Source: an uncultured Prevotellaceae bacterium
GTDB taxonomy: Bacteria; Bacteroidota; Bacteroidia; Bacteroidales; Bacteroidaceae
Length of the DNA stretch: 63,282 bases
NCBI GenBank assembly: GCA_900320585.1
Contig: ONSV01000005.1
Location: forward strand, 1 to 63,282
Direction of reading: 5' to 3'
A program made the translations under genes and the position numbers. This document shows positions 44,117-53,254 of this stretch, in pieces. Every line of letters starts with the position of its first letter. Within the stretch, counting starts at the first letter, position 1. Below the pieces are notes generated by a model, which had not been told where the DNA came from, did not search any database, and worked only from the letters and a program-made list of their open reading frames with translations.

Positions 44117-44959
44117 ATGGCAACAACAACAAAACCCGCTGGCGGTGCTACGCCGGCAAAGAAAAGTACCGGTTTTACAGGAGTAAGAGGCGCATTCTGG
44201 ATTATCATTGCTTGCGCTGTTTTCGCATTCTTGTTCTTCTTCTTGTGGTTTGGTAACAGCATGCACTTCGAAGGTGGCGACCCCGAGGGCGAGGCTAAGG
44301 ACGTATGGGGCCTGATCTTCAAGGGCGGTGTTATCGTGCCTGTGATCCACTCCCTGTTGCTCACCGTGCTCGCTATGTCGATCGAGCGTTGGCTGGCTCT
44401 GAAGACCGCATTCGGCAAGGGCTCCCTGCCTAAGTTCGTGACCAACATCAAGGCTGCCCTCAATGCCAACGACTTTGCCAAGGCTCAGCAGCTTTGCAAC
44501 CAGCAGAAGGGTTCTGTGGCCAACGTGCTCACCGCTTCTCTGAACGCTTACAAAGAGATGGAGCAGACCTCAGGTATCAAGAAGGCCCAGAAAGTAGCCA
44601 AGATTGCCCAGGCTCACGAGGAAGCCACTCAGCTTGAGATGCCTACCCTGACAATGAACCTGCCGATTATCGCTACCATTGTAACCCTCGGTACACTTAC
44701 CGGACTTCTCGGAACTGTGGTCGGTATGATCAAGTCGTTCTCCGCCATGGGTAAGGGTGGTGCCGCCGACTCTGGCCAGCTGGCACAAGGTATCTCCGAG
44801 GCTCTTATCAACACCGCCTTCGGTATTGCCACATCATGGTTCGCCGTTGTATCCTACAACTACTACACCAACAAGGTGGACAAGTTGACTTACGCACTCG
44901 ACGAAGTTGGTTATTCAATCGCACAGACTTACGAGGCCAACCACGCAGAAGAAGCTTAA
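44117..44959 (+). CDS. exbB: ExbB/TolQ-family proton channel
   Basis: 280 residues with three hydrophobic helices (about 27-48, 74-95, 190-225) and the signature TLTGLLGTVVGMIKSF. With ExbD and TonB it couples proton flow to outer-membrane receptors such as the SusC protein here. First of a six-gene run. Confidence 0.95.
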   Translation: MATTTKPAGGATPAKKSTGFTGVRGAFWIIIACAVFAFLFFFLWFGNSMHFEGGDPEGEAKDVWGLIFKGGVIVPVIHSLLLTVLAMSIERWLALKTAFGKGSLPKFVTNIKAALNANDFAKAQQLCNQQKGSVANVLTASLNAYKEMEQTSGIKKAQKVAKIAQAHEEATQLEMPTLTMNLPIIATIVTLGTLTGLLGTVVGMIKSFSAMGKGGAADSGQLAQGISEALINTAFGIATSWFAVVSYNYYTNKVDKLTYALDEVGYSIAQTYEANHAEEA

Positions 44960-44989
44960 TTTTTGCTAACCCCTTAAAATCTTACAGCT

Positions 44990-45673
44990 ATGGGTAAAGT
45001 AAAAATTAAGAAAAGTGATGTCTGGATTGACATGACGCCGATGTCGGACGTGATGACCCTGCTGTTGACGTTCTTCATGCTCACCTCTACATTCATCAAG
45101 AATGAGCCTGTGAGAGTCAACGTGCCGGGAACCGTCAGTGAGACAAAGGTGCCTGAGACCAACACACTTTCGATAACCGTCAGCCCGGAGAAAGTCAACG
45201 GAGAACCTACCGGCAACGGCTTGGTATTCCTTGGCATGTCGAACGCGGCCCAGCTGGGTCAGATGCTCGACGACATGGTCCCCGGCACCGACCCACTTCA
45301 GAAGAATGTGTTTGAGAGCGAGGCACAGTTTGGTGTGCCCCTCAGTGCAATGAAGACCTACCTGAGTCTGGACCAGGCACAGCGTTCAGAAATCCTTCAG
45401 GGCAACAACCCAAAGATCAAGGCAGGTATCCCCCTCGACAGTATCGACGGCGGCATGAGTGAGTTCCAGCAGTGGGTGACCGCAGCGCTGGTAGCCAACA
45501 CCGACGTGCAGCTTGTCATCAAATCCGACAAAGACACTCCTTACAAGACCGTGAAGAAAGTGATGAACGAACTTCAGGACATGGGTGAGAGCCACTACTA
45601 CATGGCAACCCAGCTCGACGGTGGCAAGGTTCTGTCAGCAAGATCTTACATAGAGAATATGGGAGGCGAATAA
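44990..45673 (+). CDS. exbD: ExbD/TolR-family protein (first of two)
   Basis: 227 residues; N-terminal IDMTPMSDVMTLLLTFFML contains the transmembrane Asp region. Periplasmic domain follows (KTVKKVMNELQDMGESHYYM). 30 nt after exbB; the second ExbD follows 2 nt after its stop. Confidence 0.93.
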   Translation: MGKVKIKKSDVWIDMTPMSDVMTLLLTFFMLTSTFIKNEPVRVNVPGTVSETKVPETNTLSITVSPEKVNGEPTGNGLVFLGMSNAAQLGQMLDDMVPGTDPLQKNVFESEAQFGVPLSAMKTYLSLDQAQRSEILQGNNPKIKAGIPLDSIDGGMSEFQQWVTAALVANTDVQLVIKSDKDTPYKTVKKVMNELQDMGESHYYMATQLDGGKVLSARSYIENMGGE

Positions 45674-45675
45674 TA

Positions 45676-46329
45676 ATGGCAAAGAAAAAAGAAAGCAAAC
45701 AGAAGAAAATCAACGTACGCGTTGACTTCACCCCGATGGTGGATATGCTTATGCTTCTTATCACCTTCTTCATGCTCTGTACGACCCTCAGCAAGCCGAG
45801 CAGCATGGAGCTGTTCATGCCGAGCAACGACAAGAACCAGCAGGAGCAGAACAAGAACGAAGCCAAAGCTTCCCAGACCATTACGTTGTATGTGGCAGCC
45901 GACAACAAGCTCTACTACGGCAAAGGTATCCCCGACTACAACAATCCCGACTGGATTCAGGAAACCACCTGGACCGACAAGGGTATTCGCGACGTGCTGA
46001 GATACCACGCTGTGGAGAACGGCCAGAAGCCGGTGAACCGCATTATCCTTGCAATCGAGAAGTTGGAGCAGGATAAGAAGAACAATCCTCAGAAATATCC
46101 TGTGGACTCCATTTTCCAGAAGAAGAAGTCTGAAATCATGCGTGGTGAGATTGACGGAGAGAAGGTTCCTACCCTTACCGTCGTGATCAAGCCCACCGAC
46201 AACTCGACCTATCAGGATATGATCAACGCTCTGAACGAGATGCAGATTCTGAGCATCGGTACCTACGTCATCGACAAGATTGGCGAAGATGACGTGAAGT
46301 TACTCACTGCGAAAGGCGTGAAGATGTAA
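45676..46329 (+). CDS. exbD: ExbD/TolR-family protein (second)
   Basis: 217 residues; basic start KKKESKQKKINVRVDFTPM and DMLMLLITFFMLCTTL with the Asp. C-terminal periplasmic domain with DMINALNEMQILSIGTYV. Two ExbD subunits of different sequence may form a heteromer. Confidence 0.93.
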   Translation: MAKKKESKQKKINVRVDFTPMVDMLMLLITFFMLCTTLSKPSSMELFMPSNDKNQQEQNKNEAKASQTITLYVAADNKLYYGKGIPDYNNPDWIQETTWTDKGIRDVLRYHAVENGQKPVNRIILAIEKLEQDKKNNPQKYPVDSIFQKKKSEIMRGEIDGEKVPTLTVVIKPTDNSTYQDMINALNEMQILSIGTYVIDKIGEDDVKLLTAKGVKM

Positions 46330-46366
46330 ACGATGTGAAATTAACCTTTTAATAAGTAAAGCAAAA

Positions 46367-47230
46367 ATGGCAAAAATTGATCTTTTTGATCCGAAATGGA
46401 TTGAGATGGTATTCGCTGGCAAGAACCAGGAATACGGAGCCTATCAGCTTCGCAAGGGTACGTCGCGCCGTAACATCGTGTCACTGCTTATCCTTACAGC
46501 TGCCGTGTTCCTGATTGGCGGTTACCTCGCATGGAAGGTCATCGAGGAGCAGCGTGCCAAGGAGCTTGCAGCCTACAATGCACAGATAGAGCTCTCGAAA
46601 TTGGAAGAAGCCGCTAAGAAAGAGCGGAAACAAGAAGAACAAAAACCACCACCACCACCACAGGAGATGAAAGTTCCCGAGGAGCGTGCAACCCAGCAGT
46701 TCACCGCCCCCGAGATCAAGAAGGACGAGTTGGTGAAGGAAGAGAACATGGTGAAGCAGATGCAAGACCTTGACAAGGACGTTGCCGTGGGTGCCAAAGA
46801 CCAAGAAGGTACCAACGACCGTATCGTTCCTCCGACGGCTGTAGAAGCTCCTCCTCCTCCCCCACCACCAGCACCCGAAGCTCCCAAAGAGGAGGTAAAG
46901 GCCGAGGTTACCCAGAAGATTTTCGACGTTGTGGAACAGCAGCCGTCGTTCCCTGGTGGCCAAGGAGCCCTTCTCTCATGGCTTAGCTCGAACATCCACT
47001 ATCCTCCTGTAGCTGAGGAGAATGGCATCCAGGGTAAGGTTGTTGTATCGTTCGTGGTAGAGCCCGACGGTAGCATCAGCAACGTAGCCGTGGTACGTGG
47101 CGTAGACCAGTCGCTCGACAAAGAGGCCGTGCGTGTGGTTAAGTCGATGCCTAAGTGGAATCCTGGTAAGCAGAACGGTCAGGCAGTGCGTGTGAAGTAC
47201 AATCTTCCTGTAACATTTAAGCTTCAGTAA
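46367..47230 (+). CDS. tonB: TonB-family energy transducer
   Basis: 287 residues: one membrane helix (about 42-62), a Glu/Lys/Gln-rich then Pro-rich spacer (PPPPPQEM, EAPPPPPPPAPEAP), and a C-terminal TonB domain (QQPSFPGGQGALLSWLSSNI, YPPVAEENGIQGKVVVSFVV). N-terminal soluble FDPKWIEMVFAGKNQEYGAY is the usual Bacteroidetes pre-helix segment. Confidence 0.95.
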   Translation: MAKIDLFDPKWIEMVFAGKNQEYGAYQLRKGTSRRNIVSLLILTAAVFLIGGYLAWKVIEEQRAKELAAYNAQIELSKLEEAAKKERKQEEQKPPPPPQEMKVPEERATQQFTAPEIKKDELVKEENMVKQMQDLDKDVAVGAKDQEGTNDRIVPPTAVEAPPPPPPPAPEAPKEEVKAEVTQKIFDVVEQQPSFPGGQGALLSWLSSNIHYPPVAEENGIQGKVVVSFVVEPDGSISNVAVVRGVDQSLDKEAVRVVKSMPKWNPGKQNGQAVRVKYNLPVTFKLQ

Positions 47231-47237
47231 ACCAAAA

Positions 47238-48200
47238 ATGAAAAGAACTTTCTTCTATACATTCTTAGTATTATTGACACTGTCGACGCTTGTATCGTCG
47301 TGTGGTGGAGATAAGAAAAAGAATAATAGAACTGATACAACTACGTCAGGGGCGATGAAATTCGCCTCTGACGAAAGTTTTAGTCCTATTGTGGAAGAGG
47401 AGCGCAAGCAATTTGTCTTCCTCTACCCCAATGCTCATCTCACTCCCATATACACCGACGACATCGATGGTTTCACCAAATTGATGGCTGGCGAGATACC
47501 CCTTTATTTCTCGTCGCGCGACTTGAAAGAAGGTGAGCGCAACCATATTGAGACCAAACTCGATATCAAGCCTCGTGTGTACAGGATAGGATACGATGGC
47601 ATCACGTTTATCGTGAACAGGGCCAACAAAGACACCTGCATCTCGGTGAAGGACGTGAAACGAATCCTGAGTGGTGAGGCCACCAACTGGAACCAGATTG
47701 TGAAAGGTTCCACCCGTGGCGAGATAGATGTCGTCTTCGACAATGCGCGTTCGGCCACCCTTCATTATTGTGTGGACTCGATACTTGATGGCAAGCCCAT
47801 CAACAGCGAGAACATCACAGCGGCCAAGACGAGCGAGGGCGTCATTGAATATGTGGAGAACAATCCCAATGCCATCGGTGTGATCGGTTCGAACTGGGTG
47901 ATGGACCACCGCGACCCCACTCACACCACCTTCAGCATGAACGTTCAAGTAATGTCTGTCTCGATAAGAGACGAGGCTACTCCCGAAAACTCCTGGAAGC
48001 CCTACCAATTTTATTTGCTCGACGGCACCTACCCGTTCGTGCGCACCATTTACGCCATATTGGTGGATCCCGGATTCCGTTTGCCCCGTGGTTTCGCTGA
48101 GTATGTTGCGGGTCCCCAGGGCCAGACCATCATCCTCCGTTCGGGCTTGCTGCCCTATAGAGGTGATTTGGAGTTGAAAAAAGTAGACATAAAAAAGTAG
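47238..48200 (+). CDS. PstS-like phosphate-type substrate-binding lipoprotein
   Basis: 320 residues; lipobox LVSSC, then a periplasmic-binding fold (FIVNRANKDTCISVKDVKRIL, GEATNWNQIVKG, FAEYVAGPQGQTIILRSGLLPY). Similar to PstS, but it sits 7 nt after tonB rather than in a pst operon, the common arrangement in this phylum; ligand unknown. Confidence 0.88.
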   Translation: MKRTFFYTFLVLLTLSTLVSSCGGDKKKNNRTDTTTSGAMKFASDESFSPIVEEERKQFVFLYPNAHLTPIYTDDIDGFTKLMAGEIPLYFSSRDLKEGERNHIETKLDIKPRVYRIGYDGITFIVNRANKDTCISVKDVKRILSGEATNWNQIVKGSTRGEIDVVFDNARSATLHYCVDSILDGKPINSENITAAKTSEGVIEYVENNPNAIGVIGSNWVMDHRDPTHTTFSMNVQVMSVSIRDEATPENSWKPYQFYLLDGTYPFVRTIYAILVDPGFRLPRGFAEYVAGPQGQTIILRSGLLPYRGDLELKKVDIKK

Positions 48201-48321
48201 ACATAAAAAATAATAAATTAAACGTTGTTTCGTTTACTTCGTCAAAGAGACAGCAATCAATTCGAAATACTAACCCTTTAAAACAACAAGAAGATGAAAG
48301 CAATCAAATATTTTGTAATAT

Positions 48322-49572
48322 GTGAAGGCATTCAAGAAGAACCCCGAGGCTCTCGTAGCCCTTGGCAACGCCTATTTCACTGCCAAGCAGTATGACAAGG
48401 CTATTTTCTACGCCGACATGGCGCTCAAGAAGAACAAGAACTTTGGTGATGCCTACGTGCTGAAAGGCGACGTGGAGGCTCTGAAGGACGATGGTGGCGA
48501 GGCTGCCATGTGGTATCAGCAGTCGATGACCCTCGACCCCACCAACCCCAATGGCTATACCCGCTATGCAAGCATCTACCGCAAGCGCGACCCGAAGACC
48601 GTTGAGGCCACTATGGAGGCATTGAAGAAGAACGTGCCCAGCTATCCTGCCGAAGCAGAGCTTGGCCACATGTTCTGGTCGACCGACCTGCGCAAGTCGT
48701 ATGAGTACTATCAGAAAACCAACCCCAACACCATCGACGAGAACTTCCTCTACGAGTATGCCCAGGCTGCCTATTATCTCGACAAGAAAGACGAGGCTCT
48801 GAACCTGAGCAACATCGGTATCAAGCGTTTTGCCGGTGAAGCCTATGAGGAGTATTTTGCCCGCTACGCCCTCTACAGCGCCGTAGACCTGGACAAGATG
48901 GACCAGACCGCCCCATTGGTACAGAAACTGAAGAGCTCGAAGCAAGACCTTGTGACGAAGGACTACCTCTATATTGGTAGAGTGGCAGCCAGCAACGGTC
49001 AGTTCAACGAGGCTATCGACTGCTACAAGAAGTCGCTCGACCTCGACAAGGAGAACATCCAGAACTACAAGTATCTGAGCGAGGCTTACAAAGGTATCGG
49101 CGACGAGGACCTTGCCCTTGATTTCAGCGAGAGGTATCTTGCCAGCGACACCAAGGCTGCTCCCTCCGACTTCGTCAACCTGGCCACCATCTACCTGAAC
49201 AAGGCCAAGAACGCCACCGACAAGGATGCTGATTTCAACAAGGCCATGGGTGTCTACGACAAGTTGGCAGACAAATATCCCACCATTGCCAGTTTCGCTC
49301 ACTTGCAGCAGTGCAAGGCTGGTGTCGATTTCGAGAAGACCGACTATGTGGAGACCAAAGGCAAGCAAGTGATCGACGAGCTGAAAGACAAGAGCGACAT
49401 CAGAGACAACGAGAAAGGCTACCTCACTGAAGCCTACCGCATTGTGGGTCTCGCCATCTGGCGTGACGCCAAGCGTGGTGTGGAGGGAGCAAGGCCCTAT
49501 CTCGAGAAGCTGATCGAGCTTGATCCTGAGAACGCCGTATCCGTACAGGCAAAGAAAGCTCTTGGAATGTAA
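48322..49572 (+). CDS. Tetratricopeptide repeat protein, N-terminally truncated
   Basis: About 416 residues of TPR repeats (EALVALGNAYFTAKQYDKAI; GQFNEAIDCYKKSLDLDKEN) starting at GTG 48322, but no signal peptide. An ATG at 48294 opens MKAIKYFVI in another frame and that reading soon stops. The pattern looks like a signal-peptide start joined out of frame to the repeat domain, as if ~100 nt had been lost. It is the usual last gene of the tonB cluster. Probable role: envelope scaffold; whether this copy is functional is unclear. Confidence 0.8.
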   Translation: MKAFKKNPEALVALGNAYFTAKQYDKAIFYADMALKKNKNFGDAYVLKGDVEALKDDGGEAAMWYQQSMTLDPTNPNGYTRYASIYRKRDPKTVEATMEALKKNVPSYPAEAELGHMFWSTDLRKSYEYYQKTNPNTIDENFLYEYAQAAYYLDKKDEALNLSNIGIKRFAGEAYEEYFARYALYSAVDLDKMDQTAPLVQKLKSSKQDLVTKDYLYIGRVAASNGQFNEAIDCYKKSLDLDKENIQNYKYLSEAYKGIGDEDLALDFSERYLASDTKAAPSDFVNLATIYLNKAKNATDKDADFNKAMGVYDKLADKYPTIASFAHLQQCKAGVDFEKTDYVETKGKQVIDELKDKSDIRDNEKGYLTEAYRIVGLAIWRDAKRGVEGARPYLEKLIELDPENAVSVQAKKALGM

Positions 49573-49607
49573 ATCCCTCTTTCCGTAAGGAGAATTCCTT
49601 TATTCCC

Positions 49608-49639
49608 CTCCCCAGCCTTTCCCAGGCTGGGGATTTTTT
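49608..49639 (+). terminator. Terminator after the TPR gene
   Basis: 9-bp stem CCCCAGCCT/AGGCTGGGG (49610-49618, 49624-49632) and T7 run. Confidence 0.88.
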
Positions 49640-49689
49640 TGTGTCCGCCAACCTGTGCGTAACAAGACAGGAAGCGAAAAAAGACACGA

Positions 49690-49712
49690 AAAAAGGCGGC
49701 CATGGGCCGCCT
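49690..49712 (-). terminator. Terminator after the ferredoxin
   Basis: AGGCGGC/GCCGCCT stem (49694-49700, 49706-49712); on the minus strand it runs into T6. Confidence 0.7.
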
Positions 49713-49734
49713 ACATTTTTATCCTTTCTTTTTG

Positions 49735-49902
49735 TTATGGAAGACTGATAGCCTCGGATGGGCACACATCAGCGCAAGTTCCACACTCAGTGCAAGCATC
49801 GGGGTCAATCGAATACTTCTCGCCCTCGGAGATTGCTCCAGCGGGGCACTCATCAATACAGGTACCGCAAGCGATGCAGTCTTCACCAATTACGTAAGCC
49901 AT
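49735..49902 (-). CDS. Small 2[4Fe-4S] ferredoxin
   Basis: A 55-residue protein, too short for most ORF cut-offs, reading MAYVIGEDC at its start and ending SEAISLP. It has two clusters, CIACGTCIDECP and CTECGTCADVCP, of the CxxCxxCxxxCP type, the bacterial ferredoxin pattern. It probably carries electrons for pyruvate:ferredoxin oxidoreductase or hydrogenase. Stands alone with its own -7 box and terminator. Confidence 0.93.
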   Translation of the reverse strand: MAYVIGEDCIACGTCIDECPAGAISEGEKYSIDPDACTECGTCADVCPSEAISLP

Positions 49903-49968
49903 AGTAATAAAAAATTATGTTAATAATGTTTGTGTCTCAAATAGGGTTATACCTACTTATATTTGCTG

Positions 49969-49976
49969 CAAAGATA
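49969..49976 (-). promoter_or_regulatory. -7 element of the ferredoxin promoter
   Basis: Minus-strand TATCTTTG, 66 nt before the ATG; -33 is not clear (ATTG at 50001-50004 is 24 nt away). Confidence 0.5.
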
Positions 49977-50085
49977 CATTTTTATTCTTATATACCTACA
50001 ATTAGGTAGACAAAATTTTATTATTTATACTTTGTCAAAATAAGGACAAAGGCAATAAGCATGGACAAATGTCGTTATATATAAA

Positions 50086-50832
50086 ATGAACCGTCGTTTA
50101 ATAGCAATTTTATTGTCTGTCATGACTATCTCTGCGGTCTATAGCCAAGACCGCAAGGTGGAGAACCGGCCTTATGTAGACTTGAGGCCGTTCCATTTTG
50201 GCGTGCTTGTGGGCACCCATCTCCAGGACATAGAGATGCTGAACGTAGGTCCGCAGATGATTGAGCAGGAAGACGGCACCATGGCCGAAAAGCTGATCTC
50301 GTGCGACCAGGACCGTTGGGATGCCGGTTTCAACGTGGGTGTTTTAGGAGAGTTGCGTCTCAGCACCCATTTCCAGTTGCGTGTGGCTCCCACCATGTAT
50401 TTCGGCACCCGTCACATCACGTTTCTCAACCATACCGACGCCACTTCCGACGGAAAGCATTTGGAGGAGCACCAGTTGCTGAAGACCGCCTATATCGCGA
50501 CCCCCATCAACCTGATTTTCGCCGCCCCCCGTTTCAACAACCACCGTCCTTACATGATGGCCGGCATCGACCCGATGATCAACCTCTCGGGCAAGGACAA
50601 CGATTTCATCAAGTTGAAGCGCTACGACTTCTTTCTCGAGTTGGGTGTGGGCTGTGACTTCTACCTACCCTTCTTCAAGCTCCGTCCGGAACTGAAGTTC
50701 ATGTACAGCCTCACCAACAGTTTGGACACCGACCATGTGAAGCACATGAAGAACAAGAACATGATCATGTACGCCAATTCGGTGAGCGAGTCACGCACCA
50801 AAATGATTGTGCTGACATTCTATTTTGAGTAA
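50086..50832 (+). CDS. porT: Type IX secretion-associated outer-membrane protein PorT
   Basis: 248 residues; signal peptide ending VYSQ, then a small beta-barrel-like protein with ENRPYVDLRPFHFG, typical of PorT/SprT, an outer-membrane component of the type IX system. Present as a single gene, with a long hairpin after it. Confidence 0.9.
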   Translation: MNRRLIAILLSVMTISAVYSQDRKVENRPYVDLRPFHFGVLVGTHLQDIEMLNVGPQMIEQEDGTMAEKLISCDQDRWDAGFNVGVLGELRLSTHFQLRVAPTMYFGTRHITFLNHTDATSDGKHLEEHQLLKTAYIATPINLIFAAPRFNNHRPYMMAGIDPMINLSGKDNDFIKLKRYDFFLELGVGCDFYLPFFKLRPELKFMYSLTNSLDTDHVKHMKNKNMIMYANSVSESRTKMIVLTFYFE

Positions 50833-50857
50833 CGCATTGGGCTGCAAGCCCATCAAT

Positions 50858-50901
50858 CATACGAATAAGGGGAGGCGATGACGCCTCCCCTTATTCGTAT
50901 G
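50858..50901. terminator. Strong hairpin between convergent porT and 5'-nucleotidase genes
   Basis: A perfect 20-bp inverted repeat (50858-50877 with 50882-50901) with a 4-nt ATGA loop. Without a long T-run, but between two convergent genes it probably terminates both. Confidence 0.7.
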
Positions 50902-50915
50902 CATGGCATGATTTG

Positions 50916-51758
50916 TTATTTCTTTTTCAGGTCAACAGTCAGTTTGCCAATCCACACTCCGTGCTTTCCGTTCTGGTCGACAGGCACATCCTTCCCATCA
51001 AGGTTTTTCACATATTCCAACTCCTCCAAATAGGTGTGCGAGTGGCCTCCGAGCACCAAGTCGATGTTACGCGAGCCAGCGATGGCCGCCAGGTCATCGG
51101 TGATGTCCATCTTCCATCCCAGGTGCGAGATGCAAATCACCAGGTCGCATTTCTTCTTCTCCTTAAGGAAGGTAGCCACCTCAAGAGCCTTGGCCACAGG
51201 GTCGAGGTATTTCACCCCCTCGCAAGTTTGCTTGGCTACCAGACCTTCGAGTTGCGGGGCAAGTCCGAACACCCCAATCTTCACACCTTTGCGCTTGATG
51301 ATGACATACGGTTTCACCAACCCCTCGACGGGAGTTCCCGTGAAGTCGTAGTTGGCACAGACGATGGGGAAAGTGGCCATTTTGAAGATCCTTGCCATGT
51401 TCTCCATCCCGAAGTCGAACTCATGGTTGCCGATGGTGGCAGCGTCGATGCCCATGCGGTTCATCAGCCCCACCTCCACGTCGCCTTTGAACATGGTGTA
51501 GTAGGGCGAGCCCTGGCTGAAGTCGCCACTGTCGAAATAGAGCAAGTCGGGGTCTTCTCTCCGCTGGTCTTTCAACAACTCCAGCCTGCGGATGAATCCT
51601 CCCCTTCCCGCCACATTCTTGTCGGCAAGGTTCTCATTGAGCGGCATGATGCAACTGTGCGTGTCGTTGGTGTGCAGTATCACCAACTTCTTGTCCTGGG
51701 CCTGTGCGGCCACCGCCAGGGCGACCCACACCAATGTGATGATGATATTTCGTCTCAT
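50916..51758 (-). CDS. 5'-nucleotidase/UshA-type metallophosphatase domain protein
   Basis: 280 residues; start MRRNIIIT opens a signal peptide ending AAQAQ. Catalytic motifs: LHTNDTHS, DSGDFSQG, TIGNHEFDFG, CISHLGW, LGGHSHTYL. It holds the N-terminal metallophosphatase domain of the 5'-nucleotidase family. The C-terminal nucleotide-binding domain is in the gene just upstream (4-nt gap). Confidence 0.9.
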   Translation of the reverse strand: MRRNIIITLVWVALAVAAQAQDKKLVILHTNDTHSCIMPLNENLADKNVAGRGGFIRRLELLKDQRREDPDLLYFDSGDFSQGSPYYTMFKGDVEVGLMNRMGIDAATIGNHEFDFGMENMARIFKMATFPIVCANYDFTGTPVEGLVKPYVIIKRKGVKIGVFGLAPQLEGLVAKQTCEGVKYLDPVAKALEVATFLKEKKKCDLVICISHLGWKMDITDDLAAIAGSRNIDLVLGGHSHTYLEELEYVKNLDGKDVPVDQNGKHGVWIGKLTVDLKKK

Positions 51759-51762
51759 AATC

Positions 51763-52527
51763 CTATTCCTCCACAATTATTCGTCCTTCTACAGCGCCCT
51801 CTACCTGCTGTCCGGCAGCCGTGCGCTCCTTGATGTATTTCATAATCAGCTCGCGCGTGAGCGCATCGTCAGTGGTAATCAGGCGCAAGTCGGTGCAGCT
51901 CTTGAATGCCGTCATCCTGTCGTTGCCCCCCGAAAGATAGTCGATGGTGGCCACCCTGAAACTGGCCTCTGGGTCAATCTCCTTGCCACCGATAGTGGCA
52001 TGGACGAGCTTGTTGTCCTTGGAGATTACAAGACGCACCTCCCGGCTCACGCCCTCGCCTCCCCGGTAGGCAATCTGCCCCATCAGCTCGAGCACCTTCT
52101 CTCCGGTGAGCGTGAGAAAGCACACCTTGTTCTCAAAAGGAGCCACGTCGAACACATCGCCTATGGTGATGTCGCCCTGTGCCAGCGAGGCCCTGATTCC
52201 TCCAATGTTATACACGCCGAAGTCAGGCTTCTCGCCATAGAGTTTTCCCGACCACACAAGCACGTCGGACAGCAAGTTGCCCAGGGAACTCTCTGGCCGT
52301 CCCGATACCAAAGGAGTAGGCGTCCTGCCCAGGACTGGCGACATCAGCCCGTCGACCTTCTCCCTGAATGGGCTCATGAACGTTGCCACATCCTCCGACA
52401 AGGGCCTGTCGTAGGTCTTGTCGACCAACAGCCTTGTTCGCGACACATTGCTCACCGTATAGTGCGTGGTACACGAGGAAAGGGCCAATATGACCGCTAT
52501 TCCCCAATAAAGTCTTTCCTTTCGCAT
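51763..52527 (-). CDS. 5'-nucleotidase C-terminal domain lipoprotein
   Basis: 254 residues; start MRKERLYW gives lipobox LSSC. NIGGIRASLAQGDITIGDVF and IDYLSGGNDRM match the substrate-binding C-terminal domain of UshA-like enzymes. With the downstream metallophosphatase gene it forms a split two-gene version of the enzyme. Confidence 0.88.
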   Translation of the reverse strand: MRKERLYWGIAVILALSSCTTHYTVSNVSRTRLLVDKTYDRPLSEDVATFMSPFREKVDGLMSPVLGRTPTPLVSGRPESSLGNLLSDVLVWSGKLYGEKPDFGVYNIGGIRASLAQGDITIGDVFDVAPFENKVCFLTLTGEKVLELMGQIAYRGGEGVSREVRLVISKDNKLVHATIGGKEIDPEASFRVATIDYLSGGNDRMTAFKSCTDLRLITTDDALTRELIMKYIKERTAAGQQVEGAVEGRIIVEE

Positions 52528-52648
52528 AGATTTCAAGTTTTCTGCGAAGATACACATTTTTTCATATAATTGCCCTATCAGAGGAGGGAAAAAGCATTAT
52601 GGAAGAAAAAAATTATTCCATAAGTATCTGTATATCAAAAAAAAGTAT

Positions 52649-52656
52649 TACCTTTG
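52649..52656 (+). promoter_or_regulatory. -7 element for rplS
   Basis: TACCTTTG, about 92 nt before the rplS ATG. This leader may carry control of L19, but no known structure is recognised. Confidence 0.5.
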
Positions 52657-52747
52657 CACCGCTTTTCCGCGTAATCGCTGACAGGAAGAAGAGTAGCCTA
52701 GTTATGTTGCGCTGGGAATGACAATTAATTTTTAACAGTTAAGCAAA

Positions 52748-53113
52748 ATGGATTTAATTAAAGTTGCTGAAGAAGCATTTGCAACTGGCAAGCAGTTCCC
52801 GGAGTTTAATCCTGGCGACACCATCACTGTAGCCTACAAGATCATCGAGGGTAGCAAGGAGCGTATCCAGCTCTATCGTGGCGTTGTGATCCGCATTTCC
52901 GGTCATGGTGACAAGAAGCGTTTCACCGTGCGCAAGATGTCGGGTACTGTAGGTGTAGAGCGTATTTTCCCCATCGAGTCACCCAACATCGACAGCATCG
53001 AGGTGAACAAGCGTGGTAAGGTGCGTCGTGCCAAATTGTATTACCTGCGCAAGCTCACTGGCAAGAAGGCCCGCATCAAGGAGAAGAGGTCTCCCATCCA
53101 GCCAAAAGCTTAA
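52748..53113 (+). CDS. rplS: 50S ribosomal protein L19
   Basis: 121 residues; [39 protein letters not shown], and [19 protein letters not shown] are L19 signatures. Located at the 30S-50S interface. Monocistronic with a strong terminator. Confidence 0.97.
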   Translation: MDLIKVAEEAFATGKQFPEFNPGDTITVAYKIIEGSKERIQLYRGVVIRISGHGDKKRFTVRKMSGTVGVERIFPIESPNIDSIEVNKRGKVRRAKLYYLRKLTGKKARIKEKRSPIQPKA

Positions 53114-53168
53114 ATTTCGGCCATTCGCCATCGCTCAACAAGAAGCCCGGCGACTGTCCAACAGAAAT

Positions 53169-53205
53169 AAAGGGGTTTCATTCATTGAAACCCCTTTTCT
53201 GTTTC
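53169..53205 (+). terminator. Terminator after rplS
   Basis: Perfect 12-bp stem (53169-53180 with 53186-53197), TTCATT-like loop, T-run. Confidence 0.85.
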
Positions 53206-53254
53206 ATTCCGCCATCCCCAAAAACGCCATCATTCACAACCCATTCATACCATC

